In this document: positions 7,833-16,945 of the stretch, in pieces | Layout of the letters: the number at the start of each line of letters is the position of its first letter | Numbering within the stretch: position 1 is the stretch's first letter | NCBI GenBank assembly: GCA_020627505.1 | Contig: JAHDGS010000001.1 | Location: 55,659 to 112,951, forward strand | Reading direction: 5' to 3' | Source of the DNA: Myxococcota bacterium | GTDB lineage: Bacteria; Myxococcota; UBA727; JAHDBA01 | DNA: 57,293 nt | The notes under the pieces: generated by a model | What the model saw: only the letters and a program-made list of their open reading frames with translations | Database searches by the model: none | Told to the model about the DNA's origin: nothing | Made by a program: the position numbers and the translations under genes

Positions 7833-8887
7833 GCTTGACTGGGTTGCTTCGCCATCAGATGTAAGTCAATCCGCTCTTGAATCGCATCCGGACTATTTTC
7901 GCCATCGTAGACATAACCATCAATATACATTGAGGGTGTGCCACGGACTCCCAGTGTCTTGCCCAATTCAAGATCTGCTTGAATACGTTCGTGCATCGAC
8001 GAAGCACCGACACACATTTTGAACGCTTCAATATCAAGCCCTATCTCAACTGCTTTATTTTCGTAGAAGGTCGCACCAAGCTCAGATTGGTTCATATAAA
8101 GTTGGCGTTTATAGTCGGTAAATCGGCCTTGTTGATGTGCACACATCGAAGCGATCGCCGCCGAGAAAGCATGCTCATGAAAACTTAATGGAAAGTGGAC
8201 AAACTCAACTTTTAGATTCTCTTTATTTTTTAGTGCCAAGATATCAAAAAGTTGATCTGCTCGGGCGCAATACGGGCATTGAAAATCTGTGAATACAGTC
8301 AGTGTAACAGGAGATTGTTCTGAACCAATGAACGGTGTGTCCGAGGCCACATTCAACGCCGCATCACCAGGATACCAGGATGCAAATGGCAGTTTTAAAT
8401 CATGCGCAGCTTCAAGCCTCTTTGTCTCTGTTGTGAGGTCTTCGCCTGATTTATAACTAATATATTCCTGCAAAATACGTGGCTTAAGGGTTTCGAAATC
8501 GTTTTCGTGCCCACCCAGGTTTTTGAAAAAAGTCAGTAGCGTCTCGTCTGATGCAGCAGAATGGATGGCTTCTCGCTCTTTCAAATAAGCTTCAATACCA
8601 TCTTTCAAAACAGGATCTGACGACATCCATTTGTTCTTAAAGTATGCTTGAATACTCTTGGCCCTTTCAAGTGCATGTGCGTAGCGTAAAGCCTGTTCTG
8701 TTGCCGATAGACTATCGAATAGTTCTGGTTCGCGTGTTGCGTCGATGATTTGGCCGTCAACAATGATTTGACTTTCTGTGACAGTCGATGTTCGATCGGC
8801 TTCTGTTGACGAGGCTGTCGATGTATGTTTCGTGGTCTGACAAGATATCAATAATACGAGTACAAAATAAATAACGATTCGATGCAT
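7826..8887 (-). CDS. DsbA-like thioredoxin-fold lipoprotein
   Basis: Probable periplasmic thiol-disulfide oxidoreductase tethered by a lipid. The start at 8887 is chosen because AAAGGA lies seven bases upstream and it gives an ideal signal peptide ending LLISC (Cys 16). Residues 50-180 are a helical region of unknown role. The thioredoxin domain follows, with active site CPYC at 204-207 in TDFQCPYCARAD, a helical insert, and the cis-proline loop GTPSMYIDG. It is about 353 residues, longer than classical DsbA and like the multidomain DSBA-type proteins of delta-like bacteria. It lies 28 bases after threonine ammonia-lyase and may share its transcript. Confidence 0.9.
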   Translation of the reverse strand: MHRIVIYFVLVLLISCQTTKHTSTASSTEADRTSTVTESQIIVDGQIIDATREPELFDSLSATEQALRYAHALERAKSIQAYFKNKWMSSDPVLKDGIEAYLKEREAIHSAASDETLLTFFKNLGGHENDFETLKPRILQEYISYKSGEDLTTETKRLEAAHDLKLPFASWYPGDAALNVASDTPFIGSEQSPVTLTVFTDFQCPYCARADQLFDILALKNKENLKVEFVHFPLSFHEHAFSAAIASMCAHQQGRFTDYKRQLYMNQSELGATFYENKAVEIGLDIEAFKMCVGASSMHERIQADLELGKTLGVRGTPSMYIDGYVYDGENSPDAIQERIDLHLMAKQPSQAQ

Positions 8888-8915
8888 AGAAAATCCTTTA
8901 GTACACTGAATGACC

Positions 8916-10127
8916 TTAATATTCGGAATGAAATGTGTAGCCAGAAGCCTCAAGACCTTTTTTAATATCAGCAATATGTTCTTTCCCGCGCGTTTCGAGC
9001 TCGAGCTCGATACTCACTTTTCCAACTTCAAGATTGGTATAAATACGCTCATGATGGATTTGTTTCACATTCGCACCCAGCTCCGCGATACGACTCAACA
9101 CCTTCGCCAAGGCCCCTGGGCGATCTTCAGCGGTGACCGTTAATACAAATGCACGGCCACTCTCGATCAAACCACGCTCGATAATCTTAGACAATAAATT
9201 CACATCTATATTACCACCACAGTTGAGGGTGACGACCTGACATCCTGACAAACCATCAATTTTTTCCGCGATCAGAGCAGCCATCGCTGCCGCACCAGCA
9301 CCTTCAGCAACGGTTTTTTCCCGCTCAATAAAATATAAGATGCCTCTGGCAATATCATCTTCTGAAACGGTCACGATTTCATCAACATACTGCTCAACAT
9401 GTTTGAGACAATGGTACCCAACACAGCCGACAGCAATTCCCTCTGCAAGGGTTGGATGTGCGTTCACAGTCACAGGCTGCTGATTGGTGAGCGCCATTTT
9501 CATAGACGGCATGACGGCTGCTTCAACCCCGATGATACGGACAGAAGGTTTAAGGGATTTGATCGCACATGCAATGCCAGAGATTAATCCTCCCCCACCG
9601 ACTGGCACAACAACCACATCGAGATTTGGACAGTCTTCAAGCATTTCAAGACCAATTGTCCCCTGTCCCGCGATGATATATTCGTCATCATATGCAGAAA
9701 TGAAAATCGCGTTCCGTTTGGCAACCAGGTGTTTGGCATGGTCGACCGCTTCTTGAAATGAGGCGCCATGTAGGACCGTATTTGCACCGTATTGTGCGGT
9801 TGCAGTGACTTTTATGAGCGGTGTGGCTTCCGGCATCACGATTGTTGCATCAATACCAAGCCGCTTTGCATGATAGGCGACACCTTGCGCGTGATTACCT
9901 GCAGAAGCAGCGATAACACCGGCACGCCGTTCATCATCAGACAGCATCAACAATTTATTCAGTGCGCCACGGGCCTTGAACGATCCTGTTAATTGAAAAT
10001 TTTCATGTTTGACCCAAACATCATAATCTCTCAAATCAGAAATGGTTTGACTCTTTTTGAGCGGTGTTCGAAGCACCTGCCCACGAATTCGTTCTTCAGC
10101 TTTTTGTATATCTTCGAGTGAAATCAT
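8916..10127 (-). CDS. ilvA: Threonine ammonia-lyase (threonine dehydratase)
   Basis: PLP enzyme converting threonine to 2-oxobutanoate and ammonia, the first step of isoleucine synthesis. PLP is held by Lys 51 in GSFKARGA. The SAGNHAQG motif and the PLP phosphate loop (PVGGGGLISG) are present. About 75 C-terminal residues (from VLTVTAEDRPGALAKVLSRI) form an ACT-like domain, typical of the roughly 400-residue form. That form can be biosynthetic or catabolic, so the symbol could be tdcB. It is divergent from the gene at 10186 with a 58-base shared upstream region. Confidence 0.94.
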   Translation of the reverse strand: MISLEDIQKAEERIRGQVLRTPLKKSQTISDLRDYDVWVKHENFQLTGSFKARGALNKLLMLSDDERRAGVIAASAGNHAQGVAYHAKRLGIDATIVMPEATPLIKVTATAQYGANTVLHGASFQEAVDHAKHLVAKRNAIFISAYDDEYIIAGQGTIGLEMLEDCPNLDVVVVPVGGGGLISGIACAIKSLKPSVRIIGVEAAVMPSMKMALTNQQPVTVNAHPTLAEGIAVGCVGYHCLKHVEQYVDEIVTVSEDDIARGILYFIEREKTVAEGAGAAAMAALIAEKIDGLSGCQVVTLNCGGNIDVNLLSKIIERGLIESGRAFVLTVTAEDRPGALAKVLSRIAELGANVKQIHHERIYTNLEVGKVSIELELETRGKEHIADIKKGLEASGYTFHSEY

Positions 10128-10185
10128 ATTCGCCTAAAGGTTAAAAATTGGGACACCGTCATATTCTCAAGTAACATATCGCAGA

Positions 10186-10779
10186 ATGTCTTATGCACGT
10201 AGCTCAAAATCAAGAAATCGATGGCGACTCTTTAAAGAGTTTGTCATCGGCGGTACGATATTTTTGGCCGTGTCTGCCTCCGCTTTTTTGCTCGCATCAG
10301 GTTTAATGTATCCCCCGATATCAGCGCCTTCAGCGCAGGTTCTTTCACCTTCAACATCGAGTTGCCAACGACCACACACACACACTGAGAGGCTCGATTT
10401 TAGTGAACAAGTCGATTTATATCACCAATGCCTCGCAGATCATTCGATGTCTTGGACACTCATCCGGCTCAAAGCAGCCACAGCTATCTCCAAAGAAAAT
10501 GATATGTTTTTTCAACGTCATCGATATCAACAGTTGATCGTGCAAGACCTCAAACGAGCGGCACATCACGCACAGCGTATAAACGACCACGAGCTTGCGC
10601 TTTTTACTGCGCTCACCGCATATCGTCTTGGAGAACAAACAATCACGCAAGCGCTTTTAGAGCATTTTGCCAAATTGACGCCCCAATATTTACATCAATG
10701 GCAACATCTTAGGTTGTTACTCGAAAGTGCGATTGTCTATCAGCGTCAAGTGGCATCCACGCCGCTGCTTTTGCACTAA
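10186..10779 (+). CDS. Hypothetical single-pass membrane protein
   Basis: 197 residues. A basic N-terminus is followed by one membrane segment at about residues 20-42, a Pro/Ser linker and a helical domain rich in His and Gln (about 65-190). The family is not recognised. It has two cysteines shortly after the membrane anchor region. The last 71 bases overlap the 3' end of tsaD on the other strand, an unusually long convergent overlap, so one or both C-termini may be poorly constrained. Confidence 0.65.
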   Translation: MSYARSSKSRNRWRLFKEFVIGGTIFLAVSASAFLLASGLMYPPISAPSAQVLSPSTSSCQRPHTHTERLDFSEQVDLYHQCLADHSMSWTLIRLKAATAISKENDMFFQRHRYQQLIVQDLKRAAHHAQRINDHELALFTALTAYRLGEQTITQALLEHFAKLTPQYLHQWQHLRLLLESAIVYQRQVASTPLLLH

Positions 10780-11788
10780 GCTGCCCCCGATATCCCCGTC
10801 GATAGTATGCATGAGCCGCCAAACCAATCATCGCAGCATTATCAGTGATGAATCCAGGCTGAGGGAGCTTAAGCATAATTCCTTTCTTCTGAGCGAGTTG
10901 TTGCATTTCGTGACGCAAACGTCGGTTCGCGACAACACCACCACCCAGCACAAGTGTTTGTCTTTTCGTTTGCTTCAGGGCATTTTTGGTCTTGAGAATA
11001 AGGGCATCAACAATACGCTTCTCAAGTGAAGCCGCGATATCACACGCCAGTTGATAATCAAGCTCACCTTTCTGTGACACATGTTTTTCAATTGCTAAAC
11101 GAACTGCATTTTTCAGTCCGGAAAAAGAGAATTCAAGATTGTTTTTTTGGCGGAGGCCAATCGGAAAGTCAAAACGATTGGCATCTCCATGTTCAGCCAA
11201 TTGGCTAATACGTACACCACCGGGGTATCCAAGTCCCATCAATTTCGCACTTTTATCAAATGCTTCTCCGGCAGCGTCATCTCGCGTTTCACCTAAAATT
11301 TCAATATCTCCGATACCACGATAATCATATAGCGCGGTATGCCCACCAGAAACAATCAGTGCGAGAAAAGGTGGTCCATCCCATGCTCTCGCTCGTTGTC
11401 CATTTCGATCAACACAAGCCGCCCACAGATGCCCTTCTAAGTGGTGAACTGGTAAGAAATCACAGCCCAAAGAGATCGCGAGTCCTTTTGCATAGCCACT
11501 ACCTACAAGCAGGGGGCCAATCAGTCCTGGCCCGATTGTCGATGCGACACAGCAGATATTTTGAAAGGAAATGCCAGCTTGTACGATAGCTTCATGTGCA
11601 ACCTCAGGTACATGATGGATGTGGTGACGCGATGCAACTTCTGGCACAACGCCACCAAACTCAGCATGAATATCGATTTGAGAGTGAATGACATTTGATA
11701 ATACATGGCCATCAGCCGAAATCACAGCTGCTGCACTTTCATCACAACTCGATTCGATCGCTAAAATACATCCTGACATATTTGAAGC
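10709..11788 (-). CDS. tsaD: tRNA N6-threonylcarbamoyladenosine transferase TsaD
   Basis: Transfers threonylcarbamoyl to A37 of ANN-reading tRNAs with TsaB and TsaE. It shows the N-terminal ILAIESSCDESAAAV, the metal-binding HLEGH, IVSGGHT and the ASNK-fold glycine motifs (GGGVVANRRLR). The ATG at 11788 (MASNMSG) is preferred since TAGG lies upstream at suitable spacing; 11806 or 11779 are possible alternatives. The C-terminal 20 or so residues run beyond the usual core and overlap the gene at 10186-10779 by 71 bases. Confidence 0.95.
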   Translation of the reverse strand, partial: ASNMSGCILAIESSCDESAAAVISADGHVLSNVIHSQIDIHAEFGGVVPEVASRHHIHHVPEVAHEAIVQAGISFQNICCVASTIGPGLIGPLLVGSGYAKGLAISLGCDFLPVHHLEGHLWAACVDRNGQRARAWDGPPFLALIVSGGHTALYDYRGIGDIEILGETRDDAAGEAFDKSAKLMGLGYPGGVRISQLAEHGDANRFDFPIGLRQKNNLEFSFSGLKNAVRLAIEKHVSQKGELDYQLACDIAASLEKRIVDALILKTKNALKQTKRQTLVLGGGVVANRRLRHEMQQLAQKKGIMLKLPQPGFITDNAAMIGLAAHAYYRRGYRGQLSAKAAAWMPLDADRQSHFRVTT

Positions 11789-11892
11789 CATAGATTGACC
11801 TACCATTCTTATGTGAGAGGTAAAATGTCATTTTCTTGATTTGCTTCACAATTTGGTTGAGCGCATAATCATTGTAATTTAGACTTGTATAT

Positions 11893-12948
11893 ATGGTGAT
11901 TCCCAACCGGCTAAATTGTACACTTTTCATAGGTTTATCCCTACTTTTAACCAGTTATCCCCTTTTGGCAGAGGAAGCGCAGAAAAAGACGATCATCATT
12001 CGTGAGCCTGCTCCAGCTACAACAACACAAATAGAACCGCCTTCTCAAACCACGAAAAGCGAAACACTGCAAAAAAACAACCAAGACGAAGACGTACGAC
12101 GTTTTGAGCACGTCGAACTTCCAGCTCGAAAGATTCCACCAGAGCAGTCTGATATCGATAATGCCTGCAAATATTATGATGCTATTAACGATTGGCGATG
12201 TGAACAAAGTGCACTGAAACATTTTTATATTAATGAGCAAATTGAAGTTGAGTTTAAAGGAATTGAAGCGCCAAGCCTTGAGATCAAACGTCATCAACAA
12301 GCAGCTGGAAATGACTGCGTCATCGGCTTAAATATTCAATTTAAGGCATCGCAAAACATTCTTATTAATTGGCTTGAAACAAGTCTACTCGAAAATGGTA
12401 TCGCGAAGGGAGTTCGCCCAGATTTTTTACCTGAAGCATTTGATGTCCAGCAAGCTCGACCAACGACAGTTGAGGCTGGTGCGCTTGTGAAAGCGACACT
12501 GATTCCGAACCATGAAACATGTTTGGCACCACTAACACTTGAACATGGTGTCTCTTCTCATGAGACCCGTATCACCTTACCTTTTACAATGGGGGATGAA
12601 AAAGGGTTTATTCGTTGGACACGGACTTTAAGCACGGAAGAGGCATATGAACTCGAAGCCTTACGGATGCGCTCTCCACCGATTAAGCCTGCTTCGTTCT
12701 ACCCATGGCGCAGTTTAACTGGTCTTGGGCTCGTGGTTGTCAGTGGCGCCCTAATTGGTGTGCCAGCACTGATCAATGGTATTGAAAGTGGCGATACTGG
12801 TTTTGTTGCAGCGGGCGCTGTTTTAGGTGTTGGGGGGCTCGCCTTACTTGGTTATGGTGTTTATAAAGAAGTCCCTGAGTATCGAATTTTCAGAGAAAAA
12901 ATGGACCGTTACGAGACTTATCAGGACAAAATTCTACTTCAAGAGTAA
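11893..12948 (+). CDS. Secreted/membrane hypothetical protein
   Basis: 351 residues. A cleavable signal peptide (hydrophobic residues 9-26, site near LLAEEA) is followed by a Pro/Thr/Gln linker and a globular domain (about 75-255) with four cysteines that could form two disulfides. Near the C-terminus two hydrophobic glycine-rich segments form a hairpin (LTGLGLVVVSGALIGVPALI and VAAGAVLGVGGLALLGYGVY, residues about 275-325), followed by a charged tail. The overall plan suggests an envelope protein, periplasmic domain first and membrane hairpin last. There is no clear ribosome site; TATAT touches the ATG. The family is not recognised. Confidence 0.72.
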   Translation: MVIPNRLNCTLFIGLSLLLTSYPLLAEEAQKKTIIIREPAPATTTQIEPPSQTTKSETLQKNNQDEDVRRFEHVELPARKIPPEQSDIDNACKYYDAINDWRCEQSALKHFYINEQIEVEFKGIEAPSLEIKRHQQAAGNDCVIGLNIQFKASQNILINWLETSLLENGIAKGVRPDFLPEAFDVQQARPTTVEAGALVKATLIPNHETCLAPLTLEHGVSSHETRITLPFTMGDEKGFIRWTRTLSTEEAYELEALRMRSPPIKPASFYPWRSLTGLGLVVVSGALIGVPALINGIESGDTGFVAAGAVLGVGGLALLGYGVYKEVPEYRIFREKMDRYETYQDKILLQE

Positions 12949-13070
12949 GTTCAAAACACACCTATCTAGATATGTACACCTGTCTCAATATTAAGCACAG
13001 CTGGTCAAAACTTTGGAAAACATTCTAAATATTCGTAGATTCATCATTCAACGTCTCGAAACGGTGATTT

Positions 13071-14255
13071 ATGAAAAACGTGCTCATTTATGCCATATTC
13101 TTTTATTTATTCGTTAATACAGCTTGCCTCGGAAACCCTTCATATAAGATAGAAGGTCAAAGCGAAGATCGTATTACGCTCGAGGACGCACAAGACGAAC
13201 CAGAAAATAACATCGATGAAGCTCAAAATGCCTCGACCATTTTCAATATTCAAGCAGGAGAAGAAACAGAGACGCAAATTCCTGCTGCGTGCGATGGCTT
13301 TCGTGAAAATCAAGAAATTATCGCTTGCGTGGATACATTCCCAACGACCATCTCTGGGGACACAAATCGAGGACAATCCGTTTTTGATAAATATGCCTGT
13401 GCAGACGATATTGATGAATCAGGTCCTGAACAGATCATTCGTGTTGAGCTCAATACACCGAGTTACCTGTTTGTATCTCTCAAAGACCCAACGGATGATG
13501 AAGTCGATGTCGATCTACATATTTTGAGTGATCTATCAAATGACGGCTGCCTCGATCGCGGGCATCTTGATGCTGGAGATTTTTTGCCCGCAGGAACCTA
13601 TTATATTGTTGTTGACTCCTGGGTTGATGCCGAACAATATATCCATGCAGGTGCCTATACACTTGACGTCCATCAACTCAGCCTCGACGCCATGCGACAA
13701 GCAGGTTTGTCTGATACGTTGTCAGAGGATACATTGACAGCTTTCGCACGTGCGCGGAAAACACATGATGTCTCCGGAACGACTTTTGCAGTTGTTGATT
13801 TCTCTCGACCGGCAAGTGACACACGGTTTTTTCTATTTGATATTGCGTCTCGCGGTTTGTTGTTTCGCGAACAAACATCTCATGGTTTAGAAAGCGCGAC
13901 ATCAGCAGATGCAGCGATCGCGAATTATTTTGATAATCAACCCGCCAGTGATGCTTCATCACTTGGGGTTGCCATGGTTGGTGATTCTCTATCGTCTGAG
14001 CATGTCGAACTTGTGGGACTTGAACCCAGTCTGAATTCGGCCTTGCAAGAACGTGGCACGACACTACGCCAATTTTCAGCTCTTGAAGCCGATTTCATTG
14101 AACGCTCAGGTTTTACCCAGCCAACACAAGCTGGAGATATCGGTCTAGCACCTGATGTGTATGAGGCTGTTATTGATGAAATGCCTTTCGGTAGCTTTGT
14201 CTTATTCAGCCACCATGAGATCGATTGGAAGAATCATTCTATCTACTTCGAATAA
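13071..14255 (+). CDS. Lipoprotein with PPC-like and degenerate L,D-transpeptidase (YkuD_2-like) domains
   Basis: 394 residues, lipobox NTAC (Cys 19), then an acidic linker. Residues 75-205 look like a bacterial pre-peptidase C-terminal (PPC-type) beta domain (VDVDLHILSD, PAGTYYIVVDSW). Residues 215-394 follow the YkuD_2 murein L,D-transpeptidase plan: TFAVVDFSRPASDTRFFLFDI, then SLGVAMVGDS, then a VELVGLEP stretch. The catalytic HxxxxxGC-type signature is not there. Where the family has GCPA, this protein reads GLAP (in GDIGLAPDVYEAV), and the upstream His is also missing. It is probably a non-enzymatic peptidoglycan-binding relative. The alignment is by eye. Confidence 0.7.
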   Translation: MKNVLIYAIFFYLFVNTACLGNPSYKIEGQSEDRITLEDAQDEPENNIDEAQNASTIFNIQAGEETETQIPAACDGFRENQEIIACVDTFPTTISGDTNRGQSVFDKYACADDIDESGPEQIIRVELNTPSYLFVSLKDPTDDEVDVDLHILSDLSNDGCLDRGHLDAGDFLPAGTYYIVVDSWVDAEQYIHAGAYTLDVHQLSLDAMRQAGLSDTLSEDTLTAFARARKTHDVSGTTFAVVDFSRPASDTRFFLFDIASRGLLFREQTSHGLESATSADAAIANYFDNQPASDASSLGVAMVGDSLSSEHVELVGLEPSLNSALQERGTTLRQFSALEADFIERSGFTQPTQAGDIGLAPDVYEAVIDEMPFGSFVLFSHHEIDWKNHSIYFE

Positions 14256-14337
14256 TCTGTCTCAATCCTCGAAATGCTTGAACATTTGCTTGACGAAACT
14301 GTTGTGTATTCGATAAAGAATAGCATCGGAGGCCGCC

Positions 14338-15063
14338 ATGAATCAGCAAGAAAATCGAAACGATATGCCACGAATCGATATGCAATTGCGTGTGAGATAT
14401 AATACCCCAGAAAGCTCTGGAGAAGGTATTGCAACTGATATTAGTCCACGTGGCCTACGTCTAGTGAGTGACGCTGAACTACAAGAAGGCCAAAGCTGTG
14501 ATATCATCATTGATTCTGGTGATGCCGAAGATGGTGAACTCTCCAATCAAGCGCAAGTCACATGGTGTCGATCTCGACTCAGCCCTTCGGGACAATCTAA
14601 ATATGATATCGGACTCCACTTAAACGGAACGTGGTTTCAGAACAAGCGTGGCCGACTTGCTAACGCGCTCGCACATATTTTCGCATTGAATAAAGTTGAG
14701 CCTGCACGTCAATACGAGCGTACAAAAGTTTCTTTTGAGGCAGAAAATAAAAATAATCCGACTGAAATACTTCATATTGCCGACCTTTCTGTGGGTGGGA
14801 TGAAAATCGAGGCGCCACAAGCGTTTTCAACGAAACCTGAACGCGGTCAACAAGTCGTTGTTCTCTTCGTTGTTGACGATAACTCATATTCTTTGGATGG
14901 CCATATCGCATGGACGAAGCAGAAAGACCCAATGATACCTGATAGTGTCGATGCACTGGGTATTTGTTTTACCGATGCAGGCCGTACAGAAACAGAACTC
15001 CTTGAAATGATGGCACGTGGTGAATGTGAGCCAACCCATCTTCAAATAGACTACACTGTATGA
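14338..15063 (+). CDS. Tandem PilZ domain protein (candidate c-di-GMP receptor)
   Basis: 241 residues, soluble. Two PilZ-type domains: the first has an RVRY arm and DISPRG (about residues 18-42), the second has RQYER (about 123-127) and DLSVGG (about 148-153). The RxxxR and D/NxSxxG signatures are the c-di-GMP contacts. The second copy keeps both; the first has a weaker arginine arm. GGAGG lies five bases before the ATG. Its stop overlaps the start of the M20 peptidase gene (ATGA), so it heads an operon with diaminopimelate genes. Confidence 0.88.
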   Translation: MNQQENRNDMPRIDMQLRVRYNTPESSGEGIATDISPRGLRLVSDAELQEGQSCDIIIDSGDAEDGELSNQAQVTWCRSRLSPSGQSKYDIGLHLNGTWFQNKRGRLANALAHIFALNKVEPARQYERTKVSFEAENKNNPTEILHIADLSVGGMKIEAPQAFSTKPERGQQVVVLFVVDDNSYSLDGHIAWTKQKDPMIPDSVDALGICFTDAGRTETELLEMMARGECEPTHLQIDYTV

Positions 15064-16079
15064 GTGTTTCACAAGACCGGTTGCGAGACCGTGTTTTAGA
15101 GCTGTGCGCAATCGATGCAACGACTGGCCAGGAAGCGGACTCATGTGCATTCTTATATGATGATTTGAAACAACACTTCGAACATGTAGAAACACTGCAG
15201 GTTGGAGATACGCCAGGTCGCTATAATATTTTAGCCTATGATGAAAAGCCGCGTATTTTGCTGACATCTCATATCGATACCGTTCCTCCTTTTATTCCAC
15301 CGCGTTTTGAAGATGGTATACTTCATGGTCGTGGTGTTTGTGATGCAAAGGGCATCGTGATTTGTATGATTGAAGCCGCCCTTATACTCAAATCACAAGG
15401 GCATCACGATGTGGGACTTTTATTTGTTGTTGGAGAAGAAACCAATAGTGATGGTGCCAAGGCAGCAGCTCAGGGCTTCGCGCCAAAAGTTGACTTTTTT
15501 ATCAACGGTGAACCGACTGAATTGAAAATGGGATCGTCAATGAAAGGCGTCTGCGCTTTTAAGCTCAGTGTCCAAGGTATTGCAGGTCATTCTGCTTATC
15601 CAGAAATCGGCCGTTCGGCGACGCATCAACTTGTTGCAGATCTCGCACGTCTCAAAGAACATCCATGGCCGAACCATATCGAATTTGGTCAGACCACATT
15701 GAATATCGGTTCGATGCAAGGTGGTGTCGCGGGTAATGTGATTGCCCCACATGCTGAGGCGCATATTGTGGTCCGAACAACAATTGCTGTTGAAGAAATT
15801 GAACAACAGATACGTCAGTGTATTCATCCTGATACTCATATTGAGTTTCTAACAGCTTCATCGCCAATGCGTCTTCATACTGTCTCCCCCTTTCCACAGA
15901 CAATTGTGAGCTTTGGATCAGATATCCCGCATTTGCGTGAACTCGGAACAGCTATTTTATATGGCCCAGGCTCAATTTTAGATGCTCACACTGACCATGA
16001 GCACGTCCGTCTTGATGATTTGGTGCAAGCGACGCAAACCTATATCGATTTGGTAGATTTATTGCCCAAGCTCAGCTAA
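15060..16079 (+). CDS. dapE: M20 family peptidase, probable succinyl-diaminopimelate desuccinylase
   Basis: Zinc hydrolase of the ArgE/DapE group, about 339 residues. Metal ligands and catalysis: His 71 and Asp 73 in TSHIDTVPP, Asp 95 in GVCDAKG, Glu 126/127 in VVGEETN, Glu in NGEPT, and a late His in DAHTDHEHV. The lid domain has GIAGHSAYPEIGRSAT. Sequence alone does not separate DapE from ArgE or a Lys-type homologue. The next gene is dapD, eight bases on, so removing succinyl from N-succinyl-LL-2,6-diaminopimelate is the best reading. It is translationally coupled to the PilZ gene. Confidence 0.85.
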   Translation: MSVSQDRLRDRVLELCAIDATTGQEADSCAFLYDDLKQHFEHVETLQVGDTPGRYNILAYDEKPRILLTSHIDTVPPFIPPRFEDGILHGRGVCDAKGIVICMIEAALILKSQGHHDVGLLFVVGEETNSDGAKAAAQGFAPKVDFFINGEPTELKMGSSMKGVCAFKLSVQGIAGHSAYPEIGRSATHQLVADLARLKEHPWPNHIEFGQTTLNIGSMQGGVAGNVIAPHAEAHIVVRTTIAVEEIEQQIRQCIHPDTHIEFLTASSPMRLHTVSPFPQTIVSFGSDIPHLRELGTAILYGPGSILDAHTDHEHVRLDDLVQATQTYIDLVDLLPKLS

Positions 16080-16087
16080 AAGAAGCT

Positions 16088-16942
16088 ATGTCTATTACAT
16101 CACAATATGAACAGCTTCTCGAGGAGATCTCTGCGCTTTATCAATCAAATTCACTTGAGGCAAATGCAGTGACACTCGGCTTGTTTGAAACCTTCTTAGC
16201 GGCAATGGAACGTGGACATATACGTACAGCTTCTCGGGATGAAGCGGGCCGTTGGTCTGTTGAGCCACGTATCAAGCAGGGTATCTTGGTCGGATTTCGA
16301 CTCGGGCAATTAACCCCTTTTGGTTCGCCCCCCCTCCAATTCTTCGAAAAAGACACATATCCATCAAGAACCTTTACTGCGAACGATGGTGTTCGTGTCG
16401 TTCCCGGCGGAACCAGTGTGCGTCGAGGTGCTTACTGCGCCAAGGGTGTCATCTTGATGGCACCATCTTATGTCAATGTCGGTGCCTATATTGACCACGG
16501 TACCTTGATCGATTCAAATGCGCTTGTCGGTAGCTGTGCACAAATTGGTCAACGTGTGCATATCTCAGCAGGTGTGCAAATTGGTGGGGTTATCGAGCCT
16601 ATTGGGGCACAGCCAGTGATTGTCGAGGATGATGTCCTCGTCGGTGGTCAAAGCGGAATTTTTGAGGGTACGATCGTTCGAAAAGGTGCAGTGATTGGCG
16701 CAGGGACGATTTTGACCAAGAGCACAAAAGTTTATGACCTTGTTAATGATACGATTATTCATGCATCGGCGGAGCATGCGCTTGAAATTCCAGCAAATGC
16801 CGTCATCGTACCCGGTAGCCGAGCTGTTCGCGGTGATTTTGCAAGTACACATGGGCTTCATATTCAAACACCACTCTTGATTAAATACAGAGACGAAAAA
16901 ACAGATGCACAAACCGCATTGGAAGACGTTCTCAGAATATAG
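16088..16942 (+). CDS. dapD: Tetrahydrodipicolinate N-succinyltransferase
   Basis: Adds succinyl from succinyl-CoA to tetrahydrodipicolinate in lysine and peptidoglycan-precursor synthesis. 284 residues, the usual length. It has an alpha N-terminal domain, a left-handed beta helix of hexapeptide repeats at about 100-215 (SYVNVGAYIDHGTLIDSNAL, VGSCAQIGQRVHISAGVQIG) and the conserved IVPGSR near the end. It follows the M20 gene by eight bases and precedes a secreted protein by three, within one operon. Confidence 0.96.
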   Translation: MSITSQYEQLLEEISALYQSNSLEANAVTLGLFETFLAAMERGHIRTASRDEAGRWSVEPRIKQGILVGFRLGQLTPFGSPPLQFFEKDTYPSRTFTANDGVRVVPGGTSVRRGAYCAKGVILMAPSYVNVGAYIDHGTLIDSNALVGSCAQIGQRVHISAGVQIGGVIEPIGAQPVIVEDDVLVGGQSGIFEGTIVRKGAVIGAGTILTKSTKVYDLVNDTIIHASAEHALEIPANAVIVPGSRAVRGDFASTHGLHIQTPLLIKYRDEKTDAQTALEDVLRI

Positions 16943-16945
16943 TTT

